Shown: piece after piece, positions 47,501 through 56,500 of the stretch | Layout of the letters: every line of letters begins with the position of its first letter | Numbering within the stretch: position 1 is the stretch's first letter | Assembly: GCA_965276955.1 (NCBI GenBank) | Contig: CBDIBP010000005.1 | Location: 37,658 to 101,657 of the forward strand | Direction of reading: 5' to 3' | DNA from: JABDEZ01 sp965276955 | Lineage (GTDB): Bacteria > Bacteroidota > Bacteroidia > Chitinophagales > Chitinophagaceae | DNA length: 64,000 bases | The notes under the pieces: generated by a model | What the model was told of the DNA's origin: nothing | The model's input: the letters and a program-made list of their open reading frames with translations, nothing else | The model's database searches: none | Translations under genes and position numbers: made by a program

Positions 47501-50500
47501 GCTGGGGGCAGACACGGACCCGGAAGGTATAAAGTATGCATTGAAGCAGGTAGTGTCGCGGCATGAGGTACTGCGCAGCACCATCGAACATAGCGATGAG
47601 GAGCTGCATGGCATCCAGGTGGTGCACAGTGCGCCCCTGGAAGTAGTGACGGTACGGGTAAAGGGCAGCGCCGATGACCTGCTAAGGGCAGAAGTGAACC
47701 GTCCGTTCGTATTAAGCAAGGAGTACCCTATACGTGCAAAGCTGTATGTGGAGGAGGACAGGACCTTGCTTTTGGTGACGGTGCACCATATAGCAGGTGA
47801 CGGGTGGTCGATGGACATCTTTGAGCGGGAGCTGTACGCCTATTATGGGGCATATATAAAGGGAGATAAGGCGTTCCGTTTACCAGAGCTGGAACTGCAA
47901 TACAAGGACCATGCGTCCTGGCAAAGGAACTACCTGGCAGGGAGCGTGCTGGACAAGCAATTAAGTTACTGGAAGGATAAGCTGTCGGGCTATGAGCCGC
48001 TGTCGCTGCCGGCCGACCATGTGCGAGGGCAGGAGCCGGACCACCGCGGGGGCAGCTGTAAGTTCACCATAGGGAAGACAAGGAGCGAAGGGTTAAGGAA
48101 GCTGGCGCGGGAGTACGGAGTGACCCTGAACAGCGTGCTGCTGGGCAGTGTATCGGTACTGCTGGGCAAGTACAGCGGCCAGACGGATATAGTGACCGGG
48201 AGTCCGAACGCGAACCGCCACCACGGGCAGACGGCGGGCCTGATCGGTTTCTTTGTGAACACGCAGGTGAACCGTACGCAGCTGGAAGCTGGCCAGAGCT
48301 TTGCGGCGCTGGTAGCAGCAGTGCACAGGGACCAGGTAGGAGCGCAGCAGCACCAGGACCTTCCGTTCGAGCAATTGGTGGACGCCCTGGGCGTGGAGCG
48401 GGACAGTTCGCGCCACCCGGTGTTCCAGGTGATGTTCGGGGTGCAGGGATTCGGGGGAGTGCAGGAAGGAGGACAACAGGGATATTTACGACCCGTTCAC
48501 CAGGAGGGTATATACGAGATAGAGAAGTTCGATCTGTCGGTATTCATAGATGACAGTAAGGCGGAGCTGGAAGGTCAGATCAGTTATGCCAGGAGCCTGT
48601 TCGAAGAGGAAACGATAGCGCGTATGCGGGGACACTACCTGCACTTGCTGGACCAGCTGCTGGGAGCCCCGCAGGAGGCATATAGCAGGATGAGCCTGCT
48701 GGGTGCACAGGAGTATAAGGAGATAGTGGAGGACCGCAATGCGACGGACAGGGAACACAGCGGGGACAGGACGATATCAGCGTTGTTCGAAGAGCAGGTG
48801 CAAAGGACGCCGGACAACATAGCTGTGGTGTTCAACGACCAGCAGTTAACGTACAGTGAGCTGAACGCAAGGAGCAACCAGTTGGCGCGCCATATCCGTG
48901 CATGCTACAAGGAGCGGACAAATAAGGAAGTGACCCCCGATACATTGATCGCATTGTACCTGGACAGAGGTCTGGAGCTGGTGGCAGGTATCCTTGGGGT
49001 GCTGAAGGCAGGGGGTGCATATGTGCCTATAGATACGGGTTACCCCCAGGAGCGTATAGACCACCTGTTAGCAGACACACAGGCGGCACTGATACTGAGC
49101 AATGGAGCGGCAAGCGCTTACCTTCCCAAACAGAAGATGATCAATATCGACTTGTCCTCAGCGTTCTACATAACAGAGGACACTACCGACCTTCCGGTGT
49201 ACAGCGGTCCTGATGACCTGGCGTATGTGATCTACACTTCAGGTACCACAGGTAAACCTAAAGGCGTGATGGTGGAGCACCGCTCGTTCTCACAGTTCAT
49301 CACTGATTTTAATGCTCACCTAAACGAACATGGCGTAAAGGCAGGCAATGTACTGAGCCTGACGAACTATGTTTTTGATATTTTCGGGCTGGAGTATGCC
49401 TTGCCTTTGGTCACCGGCAACAAGGTCACCCTGTCTTCCGTGGACAAGGTAACGGAGGCCGAGATCGCAGGTAATGAGATCATACAACAGACACCTGGCA
49501 GTTTGTCCTTGCTGGCAGCACATTTTTCTGATAAGTTATCCAATAGTATCTGCCTGACAGGTGGGGAGGCATTATCACCTGCTGTAGCAGATAAATTACT
49601 AAGGTCATTCAAGCGGGTGTTCAATGTGTATGGCCCTGCCGAAACGGTTATCTGGAGCACGGCCTGCGAGGTGACCGATGCCAGCAAACCATATATAGGC
49701 AAGCCATTGTTCAATGAACAGACCTACATCCTGGATGCGAACCATATCCCAGTCCCCGTAGGCGTCCCGGGTGAGTTATATATAGGTGGTGCTGGCGTAG
49801 CGCGCGGCTACCTGAACCGTGGGGACCTTACTGCGGAGCGGTTCCTTGCCGACCCGTTCGCTACAGCTGCGGGCAGAGAGAAGGGGTATACGCGTATGTA
49901 CCGTACCGGTGACCTGGTGCGTTGGCTGGCAGATGGCAATATCGAGTACATAGGAAGGAATGACGACCAGGTGAAGATCCGTGGTTACCGTATAGAGTTA
50001 GGGGAGATAGCGCATGCGCTGTCTCAGGTACCGGGCATCAGCCAGGGCCATGTGGCGGCAAAGGAAAGGGTGACAGCAGCAGGGAGTACGAAGTACCTGG
50101 TAGGGTACTATGTAGCGGACAAGGATGCCCAACTAACCCCGGCAGCTATAACAGAGGCGTTATCTAAAGTGCTTCCGGAGTACATGGTACCCGGCGCATA
50201 TGTGGAGCTAAGCACGTTCCCGCTGACGGTGAACGGCAAGCTGGATAAGCGGGCCCTACCGGAAGCGGAGCTAGGTACGACCGAAGAACAGTATGAAGAG
50301 CCGACAACAGAAATAGAGGCCACAATATGTGCTATCTGGGCGGAAGTGTTAGGCGTAGAGCGGGTAGGGATAACAGATGACTTTTTCCGTATAGGAGGTA
50401 ACTCGATACTTGCTATTCAGGTATCACATCGTATAAGCAGTGTGTTAAGATGGAATGTTCACGTGGCTGATCTATTCAAATTCAATACAGTAAGTAAATT

Positions 50501-50567
50501 TTCAGCGCACATGTCGTTGCTGGATCAACGTAATAATAAAGTTAAAGGGAGGGAATTTGCAATATGA
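38535..50567 (+). CDS. NRPS1, main part: C2(end)-A2-T2-C3-A3-T3-C4-A4-T4-C5-A5-T5
   Basis: These 4010 residues are the 3' three-quarters of NRPS1; the GTG at 38535 is only where the frame opens after the last indel. Adenylation ATP loops (TSGTTGKPKG) lie at about residues 406, 1465, 2518 and 3566. Carrier serines (GGNSI) lie at about 802, 1852, 2905 and 3953, and HHIAGDG motifs at about 981, 2031 and 3083. All are intact. Pockets read by hand are: A2 D-A-F-W-I-G-V-T-F (Val/Ile-like); A3 D-A-E-H-I-G-E-V-T (no close match known to me); A4 and A5 D-I-L-Q-L-G-V-I-W (glycine, published DILQLGLIW). There is no epimerase or thioesterase. The stop overlaps the next start by four bases (ATGA). Confidence 0.92.
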   Translation: MRGQEPDHRGGSCKFTIGKTRSEGLRKLAREYGVTLNSVLLGSVSVLLGKYSGQTDIVTGSPNANRHHGQTAGLIGFFVNTQVNRTQLEAGQSFAALVAAVHRDQVGAQQHQDLPFEQLVDALGVERDSSRHPVFQVMFGVQGFGGVQEGSQKGYLRPVHQEGIYEIEKFDLSVFIDDSKAELEGQISYARSLFEEGTIARMRGHYLHLLDQLLGAPQEAYSRMSLLGAQEYKEIMEDRNATDREHKANRTISELFEEQVQRTPDHIAVVFNDQQLTYSELNKRSNQVARHIRARYKERTNEEVTPDTLIALYLDRGLELVAGILGVLKAGGAYVPIDTGYPQERIDHLLADTQAALILSNGAASASLPKEKMISIDLSSAFYITEDSTDLPRYSGPNDLAYVIYTSGTTGKPKGVMVEQAAISSLIFNDYIKVSATDVFAFLSSPVFDATTFEIWAPLLNGNKLVIPGNVKDLAANIVAFKRFIVANEISILWLTKTLCESLYYADNTIFAEVNYVITGGEVLDKNTINKLVSGSRPKHLLNVYGPTESTTFTTAYNIISQTDAASIPIGKPINNRTVYILSADLTPVPVGVPGELYIGGAGVARGYLNRADLTAERFVPDPFATAAGREKGYRRMYRTGDLVRWLADGNIEYIGRNDDQVKIRGYRIELGEIAHALSQVPGISQGHVAAKERVTAAGRTKYLVGYYVADKDAQLTPAAITEALSKVLPEYMVPGAYVELSTFPLTVNGKLDKRALPEAELGTTGEQYEGPTTEAEAAICQIWQEVLGVDRVGVTDDLFRIGGNSILAIQVSHRMGRWLGCDIKVSDVFRYRTIKELLLHSVGAAQAVIPVIGGDRGVLSFAQERLWFIEQYEGGSSAYHMPALYELGADTDPEGIKYALKQVVSRHEVLRSTIEHSDEELHGIQVVHSAPLEVVTVRVKGSADDLLRAEVNRPFVLSKEYPIRAKLYVEEDRTLLLVTVHHIAGDGWSMDIFERELYAYYGAYIKGDKAFRLPELELQYKDHASWQRNYLAGSVLDKQLSYWKDKLSGYEPLSLPADHVRGQEPDHRGGSCKFTIGKTRSEGLRKLAREYGVTLNSVLLGSVSVLLGKYSGQTDIVTGSPNANRHHGQTAGLIGFFVNTQVNRTQLEAGQSFAALVAAVHRDQVGAQQHQDLPFEQLVDALGVERDSSRHPVFQVMFGVQGFGGVQEGGQQGYLRPVHQEGIYEIEKFDLSVFIDDSKAELEGQISYARSLFEEETIARMRGHYLHLLDQLLGAPQEAYSRMSLLGAQEYKEIVEDRNATDREHSGDRTISALFEEQVQRTPDNIAVVFNDQQLTYSELNARSNQLARHIRACYKERTNKEVTPDTLIALYLDRGLELVAGILGVLKAGGAYVPIDTGYPQERIDHLLADTQAALILSNGAASASLPKEKVMDIGLSSEFYITEDSTDLPVYSGLNDLAYVIYTSGTTGKPKGVMVEQASVVNLVQDLLVQYQIQPSERILLFANYIFDASVEQMYLSLLSGASLFVIDNGTISEGSSFERYIYKNGITHVHATPSFLSAIDPSGLGTVKRVIFGAEYLPEQLYEAYKGHVPVVINEYGPTETTVTALVSIDSCSLGKPSIPNTRAYILDANYIPVPIGITGELYIGGAGVARGYLNRGELTAERFVPDPFATAASREKGYTRMYRTGDLVRWLADGNIEYIGRNDDQVKIRGYRIELGEIAHALSQVPGISQGHVAAKERVTATGSTKYLVGYYVPDKEAQLTPAAITEALSKVLPEYMVPGAYVELSAFPLTVNGKLDKRALPEAELGTSKEQYEEPTTETEAAICQVWQEVLGVDRIGITDDLFRIGGNSILAIQVSHRMGRWLGCDIKVSDVFRYRTIKELLLHSVGAAQAVIPVIGGDRGVLSFAQERLWFIEQYEGGSSAYHMPALYELGADTDPEGIRYALGRIVSRHEVLRSTIEHSDEELHGIQVVHSAPLEVVTVRVKGSADDLLRAEVNRPFVLSKEYPIRAKLYVEEDRTLLLVTVHHIAGDGWSMDIFERELYAYYEAYIKGDRTFRLPELELQYKDHASWQRNYLAGSVLDKQLSYWKDKLSGYEQLSLPADHVRGQEPDHRGGSCKFTIGKTRSEGLRKLAREYGVTLNSVLLGSVSVLLGKYSGQTDIVTGSPNANRHHGQTAGLIGFFVNTQVNRTQLEAGQSFAALVAAVHRDQVGAQQHQDLPFEQLVDALGVERDSSRHPVFQVMFGVQGFGGVQEGGQQGYLRPVHQEGIYEIEKFDLSVFIDDSKAELEGQISYARSLFEEGTIARMRGHYLHLLDQLLEAPQEAYSRMSLLGAQEYKEIVEDRNATDREHNGDRTIAELFEEQVQRTPDNIALVFNDQQLTYSELNTRSNQLARHIRSQYQQRTKQEMAPGTLIALYLERGLELVAGILGVLKAGGAYVPIDTGYPQERMDHLLEDTQASLVLCQTQVSEQNNSALPKQKMINIDLSSEFYITEDSTDLPVYSGPADLAYVIYTSGTTGKPKGVMVEHRSFSQFITDFNEHLNGHGVKAGNVLSLTNYVFDIFGLEYALPLVTGNKVTLSSVDKVTEAEIAGNEIIQQTPGSLSLLAAHFSDKLSNSICLTGGEALSPAVADKLLRSFKRVFNVYGPAETVIWSTACEVTDASKPYIGKPLFNEQTYILDANHIPVPIGVPGELYIGGAGVARGYLNHGDLTAERFVPDPFATAAGREKGYRRMYRTGDLVRWLADGNIEYIGRNDDQVKIRGYRIELGEIAHALSQVPGISQSHVAAKERVTAAGRTKYLVGYYVADKNAQVNGTTITEALSKVLPEYMVPGAYVELSAFPLTVNGKLDKRALPEAELGTTGEQYEGPTTEAEAAICQIWQEVLGVDRVGVTDDLFRIGGNSILAIQVSHRMGRWLGCDIKVSDVFRYRTIKELLLHSVGAAQAVIPVIGGDRGVLSFAQERLWFIEQYEGGSSAYHMPALYELGADTDPEGIKYALKQVVSRHEVLRSTIEHSDEELHGIQVVHSAPLEVVTVRVKGSADDLLRAEVNRPFVLSKEYPIRAKLYVEEDRTLLLVTVHHIAGDGWSMDIFERELYAYYGAYIKGDKAFRLPELELQYKDHASWQRNYLAGSVLDKQLSYWKDKLSGYEPLSLPADHVRGQEPDHRGGSCKFTIGKTRSEGLRKLAREYGVTLNSVLLGSVSVLLGKYSGQTDIVTGSPNANRHHGQTAGLIGFFVNTQVNRTQLEAGQSFAALVAAVHRDQVGAQQHQDLPFEQLVDALGVERDSSRHPVFQVMFGVQGFGGVQEGGQQGYLRPVHQEGIYEIEKFDLSVFIDDSKAELEGQISYARSLFEEETIARMRGHYLHLLDQLLGAPQEAYSRMSLLGAQEYKEIVEDRNATDREHSGDRTISALFEEQVQRTPDNIAVVFNDQQLTYSELNARSNQLARHIRACYKERTNKEVTPDTLIALYLDRGLELVAGILGVLKAGGAYVPIDTGYPQERIDHLLADTQAALILSNGAASAYLPKQKMINIDLSSAFYITEDTTDLPVYSGPDDLAYVIYTSGTTGKPKGVMVEHRSFSQFITDFNAHLNEHGVKAGNVLSLTNYVFDIFGLEYALPLVTGNKVTLSSVDKVTEAEIAGNEIIQQTPGSLSLLAAHFSDKLSNSICLTGGEALSPAVADKLLRSFKRVFNVYGPAETVIWSTACEVTDASKPYIGKPLFNEQTYILDANHIPVPVGVPGELYIGGAGVARGYLNRGDLTAERFLADPFATAAGREKGYTRMYRTGDLVRWLADGNIEYIGRNDDQVKIRGYRIELGEIAHALSQVPGISQGHVAAKERVTAAGSTKYLVGYYVADKDAQLTPAAITEALSKVLPEYMVPGAYVELSTFPLTVNGKLDKRALPEAELGTTEEQYEEPTTEIEATICAIWAEVLGVERVGITDDFFRIGGNSILAIQVSHRISSVLRWNVHVADLFKFNTVSKFSAHMSLLDQRNNKVKGREFAI
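40768..42765 (+). repeat. NRPS backbone repeat, copy 1 of pair with 47074-49071
   Basis: The A2 tail, T2, C3 and start of A3 match 47074-49071 at a constant offset of 6,306 bases (two modules). I saw no difference over about 2.0 kb at the positions compared, including private variants such as GAGGAAACGATAG and GGAGATAAGGCG. Confidence 0.8.
47074..49071 (+). repeat. NRPS backbone repeat, copy 2 of pair with 40768-42765
   Basis: The A4 tail, T4, C5 and start of A5 form the second copy of the 2.0 kb repeat. The first difference downstream is T to G at 49072 within CCTTTTAGCAG versus CCTGTTAGCAG. Confidence 0.8.
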
Positions 50568-53500
50568 GCATCATAGAGTTTATTATTGAGTGTAAGCAGA
50601 ACGGTTCCATGTTGTGGGTGGAAGCAAATAGCATTAAGTTATTTGTTCCAGATGATTTTGAGGGGTTCGATGCATTTATAGATAAAGTCAGGGAATTTAA
50701 ACCTGAAATATTAGAATGCCTGAATGCCAATAATATATTTTCGAAGGATGATTTCCTGAACAAAACAATATTTAAACACAATGCTAATAGAACGGCATTG
50801 TCGTTTGCCCAGGAACGTTTATGGTTCATAGAGCAGTATGAGCAAGGTACAAATGCATATCATATACCAGCCATTTTTGAGTTGGCTGCAGATACAGATG
50901 TCGCAGGCATAAAATATGCTCTTCAACAAGTTGTTGCGAGACATGAAGTGCTAAGGAGTACTATAGAGCAAGCTGATGATCGGGAACACGGGATCCAGGT
51001 GTTGCACCACGCCGAGTTGATAATAGACGAGATAACGCTGACCGATACACAAGATATTGAATCGTTAATCAAAGACGATATTAACCTCCCATTCAATTTA
51101 AGCACAGAGTATCCTATCCGGGTCAAGCTGTATAAGATCGAACAACGCAGCTCTACAGGAAAGATCATCCCTGTAAAGACCTTACTGCTGATAAACCTGC
51201 ATCACATATCGTTTGACGGTTGGTCCATGAATATCTTTCAACAGGAATTATTTGTTTATTATCAGGCATACATAAGTAATGACCTCAAATTTTCTTTACC
51301 TGCGTTAGATATTCAGTACAAAGATTACGCAGTATGGCAACGGACATATCTATCCGGTCCGATATTACAAAATCAGGTAGATTATTGGAAAGCCAAGCTT
51401 TCTAACCACCAAACGTTGGAACTGCTTACGGACCATCCTCGTCCCGGTAAAACAAGCTATAGAGGCGCAAACCACGCATTTACGGTAAATAGTAAGGTTA
51501 GTCAGCAACTGAGAACATTAGCAAGGGAATGTGGTGCTTCGGTCCACAGCATGTTACTGGCCAGTATCAATATTTTGTTAGGTAAATACACTGGTCAGGA
51601 TGATATAGTGATAGGTAGCCCTATAGCTAACAGGCATCACCGGCAGACCGAAGGACTCATGGGCTTTTTTGTCAATGCTCAAGTGAATCGGTCTATACTC
51701 AACAATGAGCAAAGCTTTGGGTCATTGATCCAACAGGTGCACCAGGAGCAGATACAGGCTCAAATGTACCAGGACCTCCCTTTTGAAAAACTGGTCTATG
51801 AGCTGGGTGTTGCCCGCGATACGTCGCGGCATCCTGTATTTCAGGTGTTGTTTGGTGTACAGAGTTTTGGCAATCAGGATAAGGCTACCGATAAGCAACG
51901 GGATTATTTGATTCCATTCGGATCCCCAGATCTTTATCAGGTTGAGAAACTCGATCTGTCCATTTATGTAGATGATAGCCAGCAAGAGTTTAAGGGGGTG
52001 ATAAGCTATGCGACAAGCCTGTTCGAAAAAGACACTATAGAAAGACTTGGAGGACATTACACGCATTTACTGTCACAGCTCATAAGTCATCCAAATAAGC
52101 CATACAGTCAATTTAGTTTGCTTGACACGGCCGAATATGATCAAATCGTAAAGAGTGGGAATGCAACAGGAAATGACTATCCCATACATAAGACGATAAT
52201 AGATCTTTTTGAAGAACAGGTATACAATACACCCGATAATATTGCTATAGTGTATGAAGGAAAGACACTCACTTATCAGCAGCTCAACGATCTCGCCGAT
52301 CGGCTTGCTCATCATCTGAAGGTGACATATGATATAAAGCCCAATGATCTGGTCGGCATATTATTGAATAGGTCTGAAAAAGTCCTCATTGCTATGTGGG
52401 GTATACTTAAGGCTGGTGCAGCCTATGTTTGTATCCACCCTGAATATCCTGAAGAACGAAAGAAATATATTATCAACGACACATCGCTCAATATATTAAT
52501 TACACAGACCGACTTTATTTTTGATCTTGAATATTATTCAGGAAGTCTTTTTGCTATAGATGTACAATTAGACTCCTTAGATACTTCAGTAAAAGTATCT
52601 AAGACTACGGTACAGGCAAGTGACCTTGCATATGTGGTGTATACTTCCGGGACAACTGGAAGACCCAAAGGTGTAATGTTAGAACACAAGGGATTGAGCA
52701 ATCTATCTCTTGTTAATAAAAATAGTTTTCAGATCAGTGGAGCGTCAAGGGTATTACAGTACTCCTCCTTCATATTCGATGCATCTGTTTGGGAAATATT
52801 CAGCGCATTAGTATCAGGCGCCCAACTACATATAGCATCAACAGAAGTGAGACAGGATGCACAATTGCTTTGTGACTATATAGCCGGTAATAAAATTACA
52901 TTGGCTGTATTGCCTCCCGTAGTGCTAAGCACAATGTCGGGTGAATTAAATAGTCTGGACACACTGGTAGTTGCGGGAGAAGCCAGTGGTCCGGAATTAA
53001 TGAACCGATGGAGCAAGGGCCTGAGGTTAATTAATGCTTATGGCCCTACAGAAGGTACGGTTTGTGCTACAATGCATGAATATAAGAATGGTGACCTGAA
53101 CATCAATATTGGTAAACCTATAGCAAATACTACTGCGTATGTTCTGGATAAAAATTTGAACCCGCTACCTATAGGTGCGGTTGGTGAATTGCACATAGGT
53201 GGAATTGGTGTGGCACGAGGTTATCTGAACCGTGCCGACCTGACCGCAGATCGTTTTATTACTGATCCATTTTCTACCATAGAGGACAAAGAAAAAGGTC
53301 ATACGCATTTGTATAGAACAGGCGATCTTGTTCGCTGGTTGCCCGGTGGTGATCTTGCGTATATGGGTAGAAATGATGGGCAGGTAAAGATAAGAGGCAA
53401 CAGGATAGAAACAGGTGAGATAGAAAGCGCTTTGCTGCAGGTAGATGGTATAGGGCAAAGCTATGTAATGGTGAAGGAAAGAGCAACTGCATCAGGCAGT

Positions 53501-56500
53501 ACCAAATACCTTGTTGGATATTACGTGCCTGATACAAACGATATGGCGCTAACCGATGCAGAGATAGAAGAACATTTATCTCGCTTATTGCCTGATTACA
53601 TGGTACCTGGTGTTTATGTAAAGATGGAGGCATTCCCGTTGACCATCAATGGGAAATTAGATAGAAATGCATTACCTGATTCTGATCTCAGCATTTTGGC
53701 TGAGCAATATGCTACACCAAGTACAAATACTGAGAAGGAAATTTGTAAGATATGGCAGGATGTACTTGGACTAAATAGGGTAGGTATATCAGATGACTTT
53801 TTCCGCATTGGTGGCGATTCTATCTTAAGCATTCAGGTTGCGAGCCGCATAAGGCAGGCTGGTTTCAATTGCCAGGTGAGGGATATAGTGGAATGTAAAA
53901 CAATTGCCAGGCTGGTAGAAACGCTAAGCAAGAAAAGTGTATCAACAACCCGTTCAGAACAAGGAGCATTGACAGGTGATCTGGACCTACTGCCAATTCA
54001 ACATTGGTTTATAGAGAAGATAGGGTCAAGATCATTCAGGCAACCATCTCATTGGAATCAGAGCTTTTTGATAAAGGTTCCTGAGTTAGTAGTAAGTAAG
54101 CTCGAAACTGTTTTTGAAGAACTGGTCAATTATCACGACGCATTGCGTATTCAATTCGTAAAAAAAGACATTTCGCAAGAGCATGAAGCTGTAGAAAATG
54201 GCCAATGGAAACAGCTATACCAACCCGGTATCAAAAGACCGTTGTTAAAAATACTCGATGTTAGTAGTTACGCTCCTGCAGAGATGCAGGAAATACTAAC
54301 AGAATGGCAGGCTGGATTTGACCTGCAAAATGGGGCCTTGTATCAGTTCGGTTATTTGCATGGTTATGACGATGGTAGTGCACGGATATTTGTGTCTGCG
54401 CATCACATGGTAATAGATGCGGTGAGCTGGCGTATTTTAGCTGAAGACATTAAGGCATTGTATGCCGGGCATTCCCTCCCGGAGAAAGGTAGCAGTTACC
54501 GCCAATGGGCAGCTGCAATAAGTAACTATGCTGCTCAACATTCAGATGAAGTATCGTATTGGAAGCAGCAACTTACTGGCATGTCAGCCATTAAAGCCCA
54601 TGTATCCGGAGAGAAAGCAACAAGAGATATTCTTGAACTGGATAGGGCACTAACAACTACATTGCTGCAAACCGCCTCCAAAGCATATAATACAGAGATC
54701 AACGATCTTTTACTGACTGCACTCGCGTATGCGCTTAGAGATATCGATCATCAAAATGAGCAACGCATAATACTTGAAGGTCATGGCCGGGAGGATATAG
54801 ATGCAGGGATAGACCATAGCCGTACGGTAGGATGGTTTACAACTATATTTCCTGTCAGGCTTGAATTAAACGATACTATAAGTGAGAGTATAATATCCAT
54901 TAAGGAAAATTTACGGAAAGTACCGAATAAGGGCATTGGATTTGGTGCATTTGCAGTTGATGATAACACAGATATCACTTATGATGCACTTCCTTCGGTT
55001 AGCTTTAACTATTTGGGACAGTTTGATGCAAAGGAAATGGATTGGCAAATTGTTGCCGAGGGAAGTGGCAATGCTATACATCCCGATAACGATGAACCAA
55101 ACCAGGTCAATATCAACGGAGCTATAAGCGACGGTCAACTTTCGTTTAATGTGGTAACGTTATTAGGAGCACAAACCACACAAAAGCTTTCTTCTGATCT
55201 TAAAGCACACTTGGTAAATGTCATAGACCACTGTGCCAGAAAAGTAGAAAAAGACGGTGTTGGATTTACCCCATCCGATTTTCAGTTGGTGCACATTGGT
55301 CAGCAACTACTCGATAGTCTCACCACTGCTGCGGCTGCAGATGGGAACGAGATAGAATATATTTATCCGTCCAGTAGTCTGCAACAAGGATTTGTGTATC
55401 ACGCTTTGAGTCAGTCTGGAGATGACGCATATAAAGTACAATTCCTGTACGACTGTCACATGGTGCTTGATATTCCAAGATACTTGCAAGCATGGGAATA
55501 TTGCATCGCACAATATCCTATGCTCCGCACAGCCTTTAATTGGGAAGAAGATATTATCCAGATCGTGTACAAAAAAGGTAAACTGGAATTTACCTTTCAT
55601 GATGTCAGCCATCTTTCAGGGCAAGAGGAAAGAGATGCTGCCATTGAGGTTATTTGTGTTGAGGACAGGGAGCAAAATTTTGAATTGACCAAGCCTACAA
55701 TGTTCAGGTTGCACATTATAAAGCAAGCAGCAGATCATTATACAATATTAAAGTGCGAACATCATAGCATATCAGATGGCTGGAGTGGTCCTATACTGCT
55801 CAATACTTTGCACCAATACTACGAGGAGCTTGCCGAAAATAAAACGATAAATGTAAAACAGGAGACAGCATATTTAGAGACCCAGAAATATGTTGCTGTC
55901 CATAAAAAGGAAGCACAGCAATACTGGGCTACAAGGTTAGCCGATATAGATACAGCCAATGATATAAATGCCTTGCTAAGCCATGCAGTTAATATGAGCG
56001 GCTATAAATATGTAGAGCAAGCCGCCGCAAGTACCTTGGAGATAAAAGGTGAATTTTACAATGAACTTAAAGCATTCGTGCTACGGGAGGGGATAACACT
56101 AAATGTTATAGTTCAGTTTATCTGGCATAAACTATTGCAGGTATATAGCGCCGCAGAGCAAACGGTGATAGGCACAACGGTGTCGGGCCGCGATCTGCCG
56201 ATCGAAGGTATAGAACACAGTGTGGGTTTGTATATTAATACATTGCCTTTACTGGTGCAGTGGAATAATGATAACTCCATACTGGCTCAGCTGCAACAGA
56301 TTCAACAAGGCATAACGGATATGAATACTTATAGTTATGCTGACCTTGCCAAAATGCAAATAAGTGGAGAACGAATATTTCATAGTCTGTTCATTTACGA
56401 GAATTATCCGCTTCCCAAAGGTGGCACAGACCTGTCAGATCTTGTTTTCAGGGAAACCATAGAAAAAGTTGATTATCCCTTGAGCATTATGACCTTCGAA

